Positions 1 to 6,233 of a DNA stretch of 10,183 nt are shown one piece after another (within the stretch, counting starts at the first letter, position 1; every line of letters begins with the position of its first letter). The position numbers were made by a program, and so were the translations under genes. The notes below the pieces were generated by a model. That model searched no databases and was not told the origin of the DNA. It saw nothing but the letters and a program-made list of their open reading frames with translations. Source of the stretch: an uncultured Bdellovibrio sp. (GTDB lineage: Bacteria > Bdellovibrionota > Bdellovibrionia > Bdellovibrionales > Bdellovibrionaceae); the NCBI GenBank assembly GCA_946480995.1, contig CAMLMF010000052.1, forward strand, positions 1 to 10,183, written 5' to 3'.

Positions 1-462
1 AGTGAAACGAGCTGCAACTTCCGCCACGCGGCCCGAACCTTTTGTGATGACCATAAAGTTAATGACCATCAAGATGATGAACATCACGAAACCGATAACA
101 TAGTTGCCACCGACAACGAAATTTGCAAACGAGGCGATCACTTCGCCGGCCGCTTTTTCACCTTCATGCCCGTGCGTCAAAATTAAACGGGTCGTCGCCA
201 CGTTCAAAGACAGTCGGAATAACGTCGTCATCAAAAGCAAAGACGGGAACGACGTAAAATCCAAAGCGCGGTCTGTATAAATACTGACCAAAAGAATCAA
301 AATACTGATCGCTAATGAAACCGTCAGCGAAATATCCAGCATGAAAGGTGGAAGCGGAATGATCATAACGGCTAAAACCGCAAGCAAACCGAATGCGATA
401 AGCAAATCGGTATTGCGGGTGATTTTATCAAAGCGCTTTAAGAACTGAAATACATCATCCAT
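1..462 (-). CDS. flhA: Flagellar export gate protein FlhA, N-terminal part (cut by window edge)
   Basis: FlhA is the large inner-membrane protein of the flagellar type III export gate; its cytoplasmic ring receives export substrates and chaperones. Only the first 154 residues are here, all from the membrane domain. Translation starts MDDVFQFLKRF and continues with hydrophobic segments at about residues 18-37 and 42-60. Family hallmarks follow: NVATTRLILTHGHEGEKAAG, then VVGGNYVIGF and INFMVITKGSGRVAEVAARF at the window edge. Full-length FlhA is usually about 690-700 residues, so most of the gene lies to the left. The ATG overlaps the flhB stop by one base (TAATG), which points to translational coupling. 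An injectisome homologue is unlikely because fliL, fliM, fliN and fliO are in the same operon. Confidence 0.97.
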   Translation of the reverse strand, partial: MDDVFQFLKRFDKITRNTDLLIAFGLLAVLAVMIIPLPPFMLDISLTVSLAISILILLVSIYTDRALDFTSFPSLLLMTTLFRLSLNVATTRLILTHGHEGEKAAGEVIASFANFVVGGNYVIGFVMFIILMVINFMVITKGSGRVAEVAARFT

Positions 463-1523
463 TATTTTTTCTTCCTACGTAGGCGATAAACGTACGAAAG
501 CACTTCTGCGACAGCGACGAAGAGCTCTCTGGGGATTACTTGACCAATTTTTAAAGTTTTAAAAATAGTACGCGCTAGCGGCTTGTTTTCCACGATCGGG
601 ATATTGTGTGCACGCGCGATCTCTTTGATCTTTTCTGCGACATGGTCCGCACCCATGGCAATCAATTGAGGCGCTGGCAAATTATCAGAATATTTTAAAA
701 CAACAGCGATGTGTGTTGGGTTGGTGATGATCACGTCAGCTTTAGGCACTTCAGCCATCATCCGCTTGCTGGCCATTTCACGCTGAATACGGCGAATACG
801 CGATTTGATCATCGGATCACCCTCGCGTTGTTTGTGCTCTTCTTTGACCTCTTGCTTGGTCATCATCATTTTCTTTTCAAGATCCCAGCGCTGATAAAAG
901 TAATCGGCCAAGGCGATCACCAAGAGCACCGCACCCACACCGCCCATGAGCTTGACCACCACCGTGCCCAAGTACATCAAGATTTGTTCGATAGAAAAAG
1001 TCAGCATATAAGGAACTTGCTGAACTTCGCCGCGCAGAAGGAAATAAAGGACGATACCCACCGCGGCCATCTTTAGAATGGACTTCAAGGCTTCGACAAC
1101 GGCACGCAAACTAAACACACGTTTAAAGCCTTCGACCGGACTGACTTTTTCAAAGTTTGGTGACAGAGCATCTTCGATTTGTAAAAAACCAACCTGGGCA
1201 ATCGAGGTCGCTGCTCCGATAACGCCAGCCATAGCAACAACGGGTGCCATCAATATCAACGCTTTTTCAGCACAGAAACGCAGGGCATCCGTGAAGTTTC
1301 CTTCACGAACCAAAACAACCATGTGCGTGCCAAATGTGTATTGAAAAACTTCGAACATATTTTTGAAAAAGAAACGGCCCAAAACATACACGCACCCAGC
1401 CGCCGCAAGTAATGTTACTGCGGACGCTAGTTCTTTCGTATGTGCAACGTTTCCTTTTTTGCGAAACTCTTCCCGTCTCGCGTCCGTTGCTTCTTCGGTC
1501 TTCTCGCCGTTATCTTCAGCCAT
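462..1523 (-). CDS. flhB: Flagellar export switch protein FlhB
   Basis: FlhB is the export-gate protein that switches substrate specificity from rod/hook to filament subunits after cutting itself. The 353-residue length is normal. The N-terminus (EKTEEATDARREEFRKKGNV) is the typical FlhB opening. Hydrophobic segments lie at about residues 33-52, 88-112, 145-165 and 180-206. A charged linker (about 213-262) leads to the autocleavage motif NPTH at 268-271, followed by the conserved HIAVVLKY and ENKPLART stretches. The intact NPTH predicts normal self-cleavage. The start has a good ribosome site (AGGAAGGA, 6 bases ahead of the ATG). It follows fliR after a 61-base gap, the widest in the operon, and its stop overlaps the flhA start. 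Confidence 0.98.
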   Translation of the reverse strand: MAEDNGEKTEEATDARREEFRKKGNVAHTKELASAVTLLAAAGCVYVLGRFFFKNMFEVFQYTFGTHMVVLVREGNFTDALRFCAEKALILMAPVVAMAGVIGAATSIAQVGFLQIEDALSPNFEKVSPVEGFKRVFSLRAVVEALKSILKMAAVGIVLYFLLRGEVQQVPYMLTFSIEQILMYLGTVVVKLMGGVGAVLLVIALADYFYQRWDLEKKMMMTKQEVKEEHKQREGDPMIKSRIRRIQREMASKRMMAEVPKADVIITNPTHIAVVLKYSDNLPAPQLIAMGADHVAEKIKEIARAHNIPIVENKPLARTIFKTLKIGQVIPRELFVAVAEVLSYVYRLRRKKK

Positions 1524-1552
1524 CCAGTTCCTTCCTAGAACTTAAAAGCATG

Positions 1553-1573
1553 ACTCTGAGCCATTGTCAGAGT
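1553..1573 (-). other. Perfect hairpin in the fliR-flhB gap
   Basis: ACTCTGA and TCAGAGT form a perfect 7-bp stem around a 7-base loop, within the only sizeable gap inside the flagellar operon. Reading on the minus strand, four T's follow about 4 bases after the stem, too short and too distant for a confident terminator. It could be a weak attenuator or an mRNA-processing/stability element, or chance. Confidence 0.4.
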
Positions 1574-1584
1574 GGGGACCCTAT

Positions 1585-2364
1585 CTACAATTGTTTCATT
1601 ACCGTCATGAGTTTACTAGCCGTGATTTCGACTAGACCATTCATTTCTATCACGAGTAACGGTAAACAAATAAACACTACGGCCATACCCAACATGATGG
1701 TCACTGGCATACTCGTAACCAAGACGTTGATCTGGGGCACAGCTCTTCCTAAAATTCCCATCGCGAGATTTACTAATAAAATTGTAACTAGAACAGGTGC
1801 GCACATCTTAATCGCCATGATAAAAACTTCTGTACCGTAAGTCGCCATTTCGGCAAAGGGACCGACTTTTAAGGACAGAACACTGACCGGAACTAGCTCG
1901 TAACTTTGCGCAATCGCTGACAGCAGCATGTGATGTCCGTTGATTGTCAAAAACACTAACGTTCCTAAAGTAGAATAGAATTGGTCAATTGTATTCCCGT
2001 GACTGCCCATCATGGGGTTGTACATTTGTGATGCACTTAAACCCACGGACATAGAAACTAAATCCCCTGTCATTGTGACAATAAAAAAGAACAGACGGGT
2101 TAAAAATCCCAGAGACAATCCGACAATCAATTCGCGCACCGCTAAGCCAATGATTTCGTTAGAAATTAAGTCGTAATTGACGTTGCCAACTTTCACGATA
2201 GGGAACAAAAGTAAACTGATCACCACCGACAGCAAAACTTTCACGGGTGTCGATAAAGTAGGTGATCCGAAAATAGCTGAAGAGACAATAAAGGCAATCA
2301 TGCGCAAAAGAATCAGCGCAAAAAGCAGAATTTGAGCCTCGGTCATCGCACTCCAGTTAATCAA
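1585..2364 (-). CDS. fliR: Flagellar export gate protein FliR
   Basis: FliR is a polytopic inner-membrane protein that joins FliP and FliQ in the helical core of the export gate. The 259-residue length is normal. It has about six hydrophobic stretches and the family-typical segments RELIVGLSLGFLTRLFF (about residues 77-93), the GDLVSMSVGLS region with NPMMG, and a C-terminal LPLLVIEMNGLVE. The chosen start is TTG at 2364: AGGGAG sits 5 bases ahead of it, overlapping the fliQ stop, and the resulting N-terminal length suits the family. An ATG six codons later (2346) also has a GGAG in front and is a real alternative. Only 2 bases separate it from fliQ. Confidence 0.97.
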   Translation of the reverse strand: MINWSAMTEAQILLFALILLRMIAFIVSSAIFGSPTLSTPVKVLLSVVISLLLFPIVKVGNVNYDLISNEIIGLAVRELIVGLSLGFLTRLFFFIVTMTGDLVSMSVGLSASQMYNPMMGSHGNTIDQFYSTLGTLVFLTINGHHMLLSAIAQSYELVPVSVLSLKVGPFAEMATYGTEVFIMAIKMCAPVLVTILLVNLAMGILGRAVPQINVLVTSMPVTIMLGMAVVFICLPLLVIEMNGLVEITASKLMTVMKQL

Positions 2365-2366
2365 TT

Positions 2367-2639
2367 TTACTCCCTAACCATCACTGCGATATTTTCAAAT
2401 AAGTTCACCGTATAAGAACTCATCACATCCATCATCCACGGCCCGGCCAGGACAAAGACCAAGGCCACCACGATCATTTTCGGAATGAACGTTAACGTTG
2501 CCTCATTGATTTGCGTTAATGCTTGGAACACACTCACGGCCAAACCGACAACCAGTGTACTGATCAGCAAAGGAGCTGCCAGCATCGCCGTTGTTCGTAA
2601 AGCGTCCTGACCTAACTGAATAACAAGTTGCTCAGTCAT
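2367..2639 (-). CDS. fliQ: Flagellar export gate protein FliQ
   Basis: FliQ is a small two-helix membrane protein of the export-gate core, present in several copies around FliP/FliR. The 90 residues match the family length. Two hydrophobic helices are visible at about residues 16-40 and 50-72, with the characteristic QALTQINEATLTFIPK loop between them. The ATG has AGGTGA just upstream, overlapping the end of fliP. It lies 8 bases after fliP and 2 bases before fliR. Confidence 0.98.
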   Translation of the reverse strand: MTEQLVIQLGQDALRTTAMLAAPLLISTLVVGLAVSVFQALTQINEATLTFIPKMIVVALVFVLAGPWMMDVMSSYTVNLFENIAVMVRE

Positions 2640-2647
2640 CTTTCACC

Positions 2648-3406
2648 TCACCCGAAACTTTTGACCATAGAGCCGATTAACAAGCCCCAACCATCGACTA
2701 AAACGAAAATCATAATCTTGAACGGCAAGGATATAACCACAGGTGGAAGCATCATCATCCCCATGGCCATCAACACGCTGGCTGCGACGATGTCGATCAC
2801 CAGGAACGGCAAGAAGATAATAAAGCCAATCATGAATGCTGTCTTAAGTTCAGAAACAACGAAAGCCGGAACTAAAACCATTGTCGACACGTCGGCGCGG
2901 GTCTTAGGCTTTTCAACTTTTGAAAGCTTAATAAATAAAGCCAAGTCCGCATCGCGCGTTTGGCTGAACATAAATTTACGCAAAGGAGCTAGAGTATTTT
3001 CTAGCGCTGCCTCTTGCGAAATAGTCCCATTGATATAGGGCTGAATACCTTTAGTGTTCATTTCATTAAAGGCTGGTTGCATAACGAAGAAGGTTAAAAA
3101 CAATGCCAAACCCACTAACAATTGATTCGGCGGCATCTGTTGCACACCCATCGCTTGTCTTAAGAAAGACAATACGATGATGATACGAGTAAAACCCGTC
3201 ATCATAATTAAAATCGCTGGTGCCAAAGTCAGCACCGTCATCATCAAAATTAGCTTAACGGCATTTACCACTTCATTGGGATTGTCCGTGGTTTTAAAAC
3301 CCAGATTAACAGTCGGCAAAGTCACTTGCGCATAGGCATTGCCACCAAACAGAAGAACGAGTGGCAAAAGCAATAGACTCCAAAGAAACCAGTTCGGCTT
3401 TCTCAC
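2648..3406 (-). CDS. fliP: Flagellar export gate protein FliP
   Basis: FliP is the main subunit of the inner-membrane export gate and forms a ring with FliR and FliQ. The 252-residue protein has a cleavable signal peptide (hydrophobic core about residues 7-20, likely cut after AYA at 26), as is usual for FliP. Conserved FliP blocks are plain: FTRIIIVLSFLRQAMGVQQ (72-90), then PAFVVSELKTAFMIGF (180-195), and LPPVVISLPFKIMIF (220-234). The start is GTG, overlapping the fliO stop in the 4-base arrangement GTGA, with GAGGT upstream; coupling to fliO is likely. Confidence 0.98.
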   Translation of the reverse strand: MRKPNWFLWSLLLLPLVLLFGGNAYAQVTLPTVNLGFKTTDNPNEVVNAVKLILMMTVLTLAPAILIMMTGFTRIIIVLSFLRQAMGVQQMPPNQLLVGLALFLTFFVMQPAFNEMNTKGIQPYINGTISQEAALENTLAPLRKFMFSQTRDADLALFIKLSKVEKPKTRADVSTMVLVPAFVVSELKTAFMIGFIIFLPFLVIDIVAASVLMAMGMMMLPPVVISLPFKIMIFVLVDGWGLLIGSMVKSFG

Positions 3407-4080
3407 TGAAGTGACCTCATACCTTTTAGACGTTTAGAAACGATGTCTTTGATTCCACTGATCGCAAATTCCTCGTCCGCATCTAATTCCTTAGCGCGTT
3501 TTGCCGGAGCCCGCTCAGCGGCCGCCGGGGTTTCATCGATATCACCCAAAACACGACCAAAACTTTGCGGAGCTTCTTCTGGCACTTCGTCGTCCAACAA
3601 AGACAAAGATTTGATCATCGAAATATTGTGATCCGTGATACCCACAAGAATGGATTCACCAGCGACGCGCACGATGGCTAAGCTTTTCTTAGGGCCGAAG
3701 TAATGCTGCTGTAATACTTTGATTTGCGTTTGATGTTTAGACGCCTTTGGGATTTTGTATTTGCGTAAGAAAAAATACGCCCCCGCACCCACCAGGCCTA
3801 ATATAGACAAAGTGAAAATAATGCGGAAAACACTGCTGTCTTCCTGCGCTACTTTTTTACCGCCATCCAAATTCAAAGGAATTTCAGACTCTTTTAAGTT
3901 CTCAGCTTTCACTTTTTCTGGGGCTGCAACCACGGCTGAAGCCTCGTCAACTTTTTCGCTGACTGTAGCGGCTGCCGTTGGCGCCTCTAAAGCAGAAATT
4001 GGAGCTGCTTCATTTGCAACTTTATCTGCCGCTTGCGCAGTCACAGAGAACATAAATAGGATCGCAAGAAGTAAACGCAT
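3403..4080 (-). CDS. fliO: Flagellar assembly protein FliO
   Basis: FliO helps assemble the FliP ring of the export gate. FliO is the least conserved member of the export set, and the call rests on position between fliN and fliP and on the C-terminal core. Visible parts: a signal peptide (residues 1-17, cut after AQA), an Ala/Glu/Lys-rich periplasmic stretch (about 18-82), one membrane helix (about 84-106), and the FliO core at about 119-160 (KVLQQHYFGPKKSLAIVRV, then ILVGITDHNISMI). A charged, probably cytoplasmic tail of about 65 residues follows. At 225 residues it is longer than enteric FliO, mainly through the periplasmic stretch and tail. The start has GAGGTT upstream, 9 bases after fliN. 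Confidence 0.93.
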   Translation of the reverse strand: MRLLLAILFMFSVTAQAADKVANEAAPISALEAPTAAATVSEKVDEASAVVAAPEKVKAENLKESEIPLNLDGGKKVAQEDSSVFRIIFTLSILGLVGAGAYFFLRKYKIPKASKHQTQIKVLQQHYFGPKKSLAIVRVAGESILVGITDHNISMIKSLSLLDDEVPEEAPQSFGRVLGDIDETPAAAERAPAKRAKELDADEEFAISGIKDIVSKRLKGMRSLQ

Positions 4081-4089
4081 CTTTAACCT

Positions 4090-4467
4090 CTATCTCAACT
4101 GCTCAACACGCTCAGCTGGAGAAATAATATCCGTCAAACGCACACCGAACTTTTCATTGACGACGACGGCTTCACCGCGAGCAATCAACTTATCGTTCAC
4201 GTAAACTTCCATGGGCTCTCCGGCAAGCTTACTCAACTCGATGACACTGCCTTGAGTTAAGTTCAAAAGTTCGCTTACTGGCATTTTTGTACGACCTAGT
4301 TCCACTGAAACTTTGAGTGGAATATCTAAGATCAAATTCAAATTGCGGTCGTTTTGCGCCGACAATTGCGGAGCCGCTTTTTTCGCACCACCAGAACCAC
4401 CATCGGCCATTCCTGCTGCTTCCGCGACGAGCTGATCTGCTAAGTTGTCTAAATTATCGTCACCCAT
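4090..4467 (-). CDS. fliN: Flagellar motor switch protein FliN
   Basis: FliN forms the lower part of the C-ring, taking part in rotation switching and in docking the export ATPase complex. The 125-residue protein has a variable acidic, Gly/Ala-rich N-terminal part (about 1-38) and one SPOA domain (about 43-115), with family signatures LDIPLKVSVELGRTKM, LLNLTQGSVIEL and GEAVVVNEKFGVRLTDI. The ATG used lies just after a G-run (GGGGGATGA), 8 bases after the fliM stop. A second ATG four bases earlier is out of frame. Confidence 0.98.
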   Translation of the reverse strand: MGDDNLDNLADQLVAEAAGMADGGSGGAKKAAPQLSAQNDRNLNLILDIPLKVSVELGRTKMPVSELLNLTQGSVIELSKLAGEPMEVYVNDKLIARGEAVVVNEKFGVRLTDIISPAERVEQLR

Positions 4468-4475
4468 TCATCCCC

Positions 4476-5477
4476 CTACTTTTGCACCGGACGTGTTACT
4501 TGAACCGCAACAGTTCCATGATGTATTCCGTAATAACCTTTAAATTTTCTAACGCCTTCTACACTGACATCAAACTCACCGGATGCATCCTGATCTAAAG
4601 GAATCACATCGCCGACTTTCAAATTCATCATATCGCGCAGTTTGATTTCTGTTTCACCAAGGTTGACCTTGATTTCCATATCCGTTTCCAACAACTGTTC
4701 TTGAATAATTGAAGTCCAAAGCTTTTTATCCGTTTGGTCCGATTCAACTTGGAAACCAGTCGAAAGTTTTTGCTTGATCGGTTCAATTGTCGCATAGGGA
4801 ATCACGATTGAAATTGTGCCTGTCGCGTTTTCAAGCTCGACGTCGAAAGTCGATGCGATGACCACGTCTGTCGGTGGCACGATACCAACGAACTGCGGAT
4901 TGACTTCAGTACGTACGAAAGAACAACCGATTTTTTCAATCGACGCCCAGGCCATTTCTAGATCGTTGATCGCAAGACCTACGACTTTTTGGACGATGGA
5001 AAGTTCAATCGGAGTAAAGTCCTTACCATCAATTTTTGTGTACGGACGATCTGCACCACCAAAGAAGCTATCAACCAAGGCATAGGCCAACTTACTTTCA
5101 ATAACGAACAACGCCGAACCACGAAGGTTACCAAAGCGCAGAACGCTCATGCATGTTGGCATTGGCAATGTATTGATGAATTCCCCGAATTTTAAGAATT
5201 CAGTGGACGTTAAAGTTATAGAAGCTATTTTACGAAGCGCTGAAGACAACGAAACACGGAAAGCACGCATGAATTTTTCATAGATGACTTCCAATTGCGG
5301 AAGACGACCACGAATGATTCTGTCTTGGCTGGTCAGATCGTAAGAAACAATTTTACGCTCTTCGACTTTGCCGTTGTTCTGAGCTTCCTGCTTGGGCGCA
5401 TCCGCCGTCGCGACGTCCCCATCCGAGACCGCGGCTAACAGAGCATCCACTTCACTTTGCGAAAGTACCTGATTCAT
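4476..5477 (-). CDS. fliM: Flagellar motor switch protein FliM
   Basis: FliM is the C-ring protein that receives phosphorylated CheY and, with FliG and FliN, sets the direction of rotation. The 333 residues match the family. The N-terminal CheY-P-binding motif is present (LSQSEVDALL, residues 5-14). A linker then leads to the middle CheC-like domain (about 45-235), with SFFGGADRPY near 137-146, and a C-terminal SPOA domain (about 255-325, including LRDMMNLKVGDVIPLD). The intact N-terminal motif predicts control by chemotaxis. An AAGGCGG ribosome site precedes the ATG, in the 9-base gap after fliL. Confidence 0.98.
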   Translation of the reverse strand: MNQVLSQSEVDALLAAVSDGDVATADAPKQEAQNNGKVEERKIVSYDLTSQDRIIRGRLPQLEVIYEKFMRAFRVSLSSALRKIASITLTSTEFLKFGEFINTLPMPTCMSVLRFGNLRGSALFVIESKLAYALVDSFFGGADRPYTKIDGKDFTPIELSIVQKVVGLAINDLEMAWASIEKIGCSFVRTEVNPQFVGIVPPTDVVIASTFDVELENATGTISIVIPYATIEPIKQKLSTGFQVESDQTDKKLWTSIIQEQLLETDMEIKVNLGETEIKLRDMMNLKVGDVIPLDQDASGEFDVSVEGVRKFKGYYGIHHGTVAVQVTRPVQK

Positions 5478-5486
5478 CGTCCCGCC

Positions 5487-6020
5487 TTAGTTATAGATAA
5501 ACTCAGTGAAGAACACGTTTGAAATCTTGCCTTGTACTAGGAAAGAATTAATTGTGTCCTTGATCTCGTTACGTAACCCGTCTTTTCCTTCGCGCGAAGA
5601 AACGTCTTCGTAAGTTTTTGAAGATAGAATAATAATGATGATGTCGCGGACTTGCGCTTTACGCTTTTCAATTTCGTCCAGCACGTGTTCGCCCTTGACC
5701 TCAAGCTCCATGTTCACTTTCGCAACTTTGTGGCCTTTAGAGCCTGCAAGATTGACGATGAAGGTCTCAAGAGGAATGACTTTACCCACTACTTCTTTTT
5801 CTTCAGTAGCTTCATGGTGTTGTGCTTCGGCTTCACCTTTAATGACTTGTTCAATTTTCGGCTCCGCAGCCTCTTTCTTACGTCCCTGGTAAAGCATGAA
5901 ACCCACACCTGCTACCACCAACATATTAACTACTGCGAGCACAATAAGTAATATAGGCTTTTGTCCTGATCCTGAGCTCGGTGCTGACGGTTCCGCTGCT
6001 GCTGCTTTTTCTTCAGACAC
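5487..6020 (-). CDS. fliL: Flagellar basal body-associated protein FliL
   Basis: FliL is a single-pass inner-membrane protein that surrounds or supports the stator units and affects motor torque. It has a short cytoplasmic N-terminus, one membrane helix (about 22-44 from this start), a charged linker, and the periplasmic FliL domain ending in the typical FFTEFIYN. It is the first gene of the flagellar operon. The start is uncertain. I chose GTG at 6020 (protein begins SEEKAAAAEP after the initiator, 177 residues) because GGAGG stands 5 bases ahead of it. ATG at 6032 (182 residues) lacks a clear ribosome site. TTG at 6047 (186 aa) has only AGGA and would leave a leader of about 11 bases from the predicted sigma-54 start. 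Confidence 0.94.
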   Translation of the reverse strand: MSEEKAAAAEPSAPSSGSGQKPILLIVLAVVNMLVVAGVGFMLYQGRKKEAAEPKIEQVIKGEAEAQHHEATEEKEVVGKVIPLETFIVNLAGSKGHKVAKVNMELEVKGEHVLDEIEKRKAQVRDIIIIILSSKTYEDVSSREGKDGLRNEIKDTINSFLVQGKISNVFFTEFIYN

Positions 6021-6068
6021 TTCATCCTCCATGATGAAAAACCACAAAGTGGTCCTAACAAGAATATA

Positions 6069-6084
6069 AGCAACAGCAATGCCA
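6069..6084 (-). promoter_or_regulatory. Candidate sigma-54 (-24/-12) promoter of the fliL operon
   Basis: On the minus strand the sequence TGGCATTGCTGTTGCT fits the RpoN consensus TGGCACGNNNNTTGCW at all but two fixed positions, with the required 10 bases between GG and GC. Transcription would start near 6058, 38 bases ahead of the preferred fliL GTG. Many proteobacterial flagellar basal-body operons are RpoN-dependent, so the context fits. This is a match by eye; no transcript evidence is available. Confidence 0.65.
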
Positions 6085-6085
6085 A

Positions 6086-6101
6086 CAGGACCTCAGTCCT
6101 G
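6086..6101 (-). repeat. Inverted repeat CAGGAC-TGAG-GTCCTG next to the sigma-54 promoter
   Basis: Perfect 6-base arms around 4 bases, ending one base before the -24 element of the candidate fliL promoter. It may be a binding site for an activator or repressor, or a small hairpin at the end of read-through from the upstream gene. No U-run follows it. Confidence 0.45.
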
Positions 6102-6135
6102 ACGGAAAAAATGCATTCCAACATATTTGATCTCA

Positions 6136-6159
6136 GGCAAATTTTGCCCTGCGGGCAAA
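6136..6159. repeat. Overlapping dyads GGCAAA / TTTGCCC / GGGCAAA
   Basis: On the plus strand GGCAAA (6136-6141) is followed by TTTGCCC (6143-6149) and GGGCAAA (6153-6159). The second and third make a perfect 7-bp stem with a 3-base loop; the first and second form a 13-base near-palindrome. The pairings are mutually exclusive. It could be an operator for the fliL promoter 60-80 bases away or an RNA hairpin downstream of the lipoprotein gene. Confidence 0.4.
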
Positions 6160-6200
6160 TGTTTCCAGGGCCAAGGTTCTATGACGGGAGTCAACTTTTT

Positions 6201-6223
6201 GGCGTGTGGAATTGACACACGCC
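6201..6223 (-). terminator. GC-rich hairpin just after the lipoprotein gene (weak terminator candidate)
   Basis: GGCGTGTG and CACACGCC form a perfect 8-bp stem with a 7-base loop, beginning 11 bases past the stop codon of the lipoprotein gene. The minus-strand sequence after the stem is AAAAAG rather than a T-run, so it is not a standard intrinsic terminator. It may protect the 3' end, or act only partly, allowing read-through toward fliL. Confidence 0.4.
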
Positions 6224-6233
6224 GAGGGGAAAT

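Noticed and set aside
711..1840. Open frames of 60-142 codons on the plus strand opposite flhB and fliR
   Set aside because: They lie fully antisense to well-recognised flagellar genes, have His/Ser/Thr-rich compositions typical of shadow frames, and show no family resemblance.
1..6020. Possibility that the export genes belong to a virulence injectisome
   Set aside because: FliL, FliO and a FliM with the CheY-binding N-terminus are flagellum-specific and in the same operon.
6106..6120. Run of six T's on the minus strand as a terminator for the lipoprotein gene
   Set aside because: No stable stem lies directly before it; the nearest hairpin ends more than 20 bases upstream.
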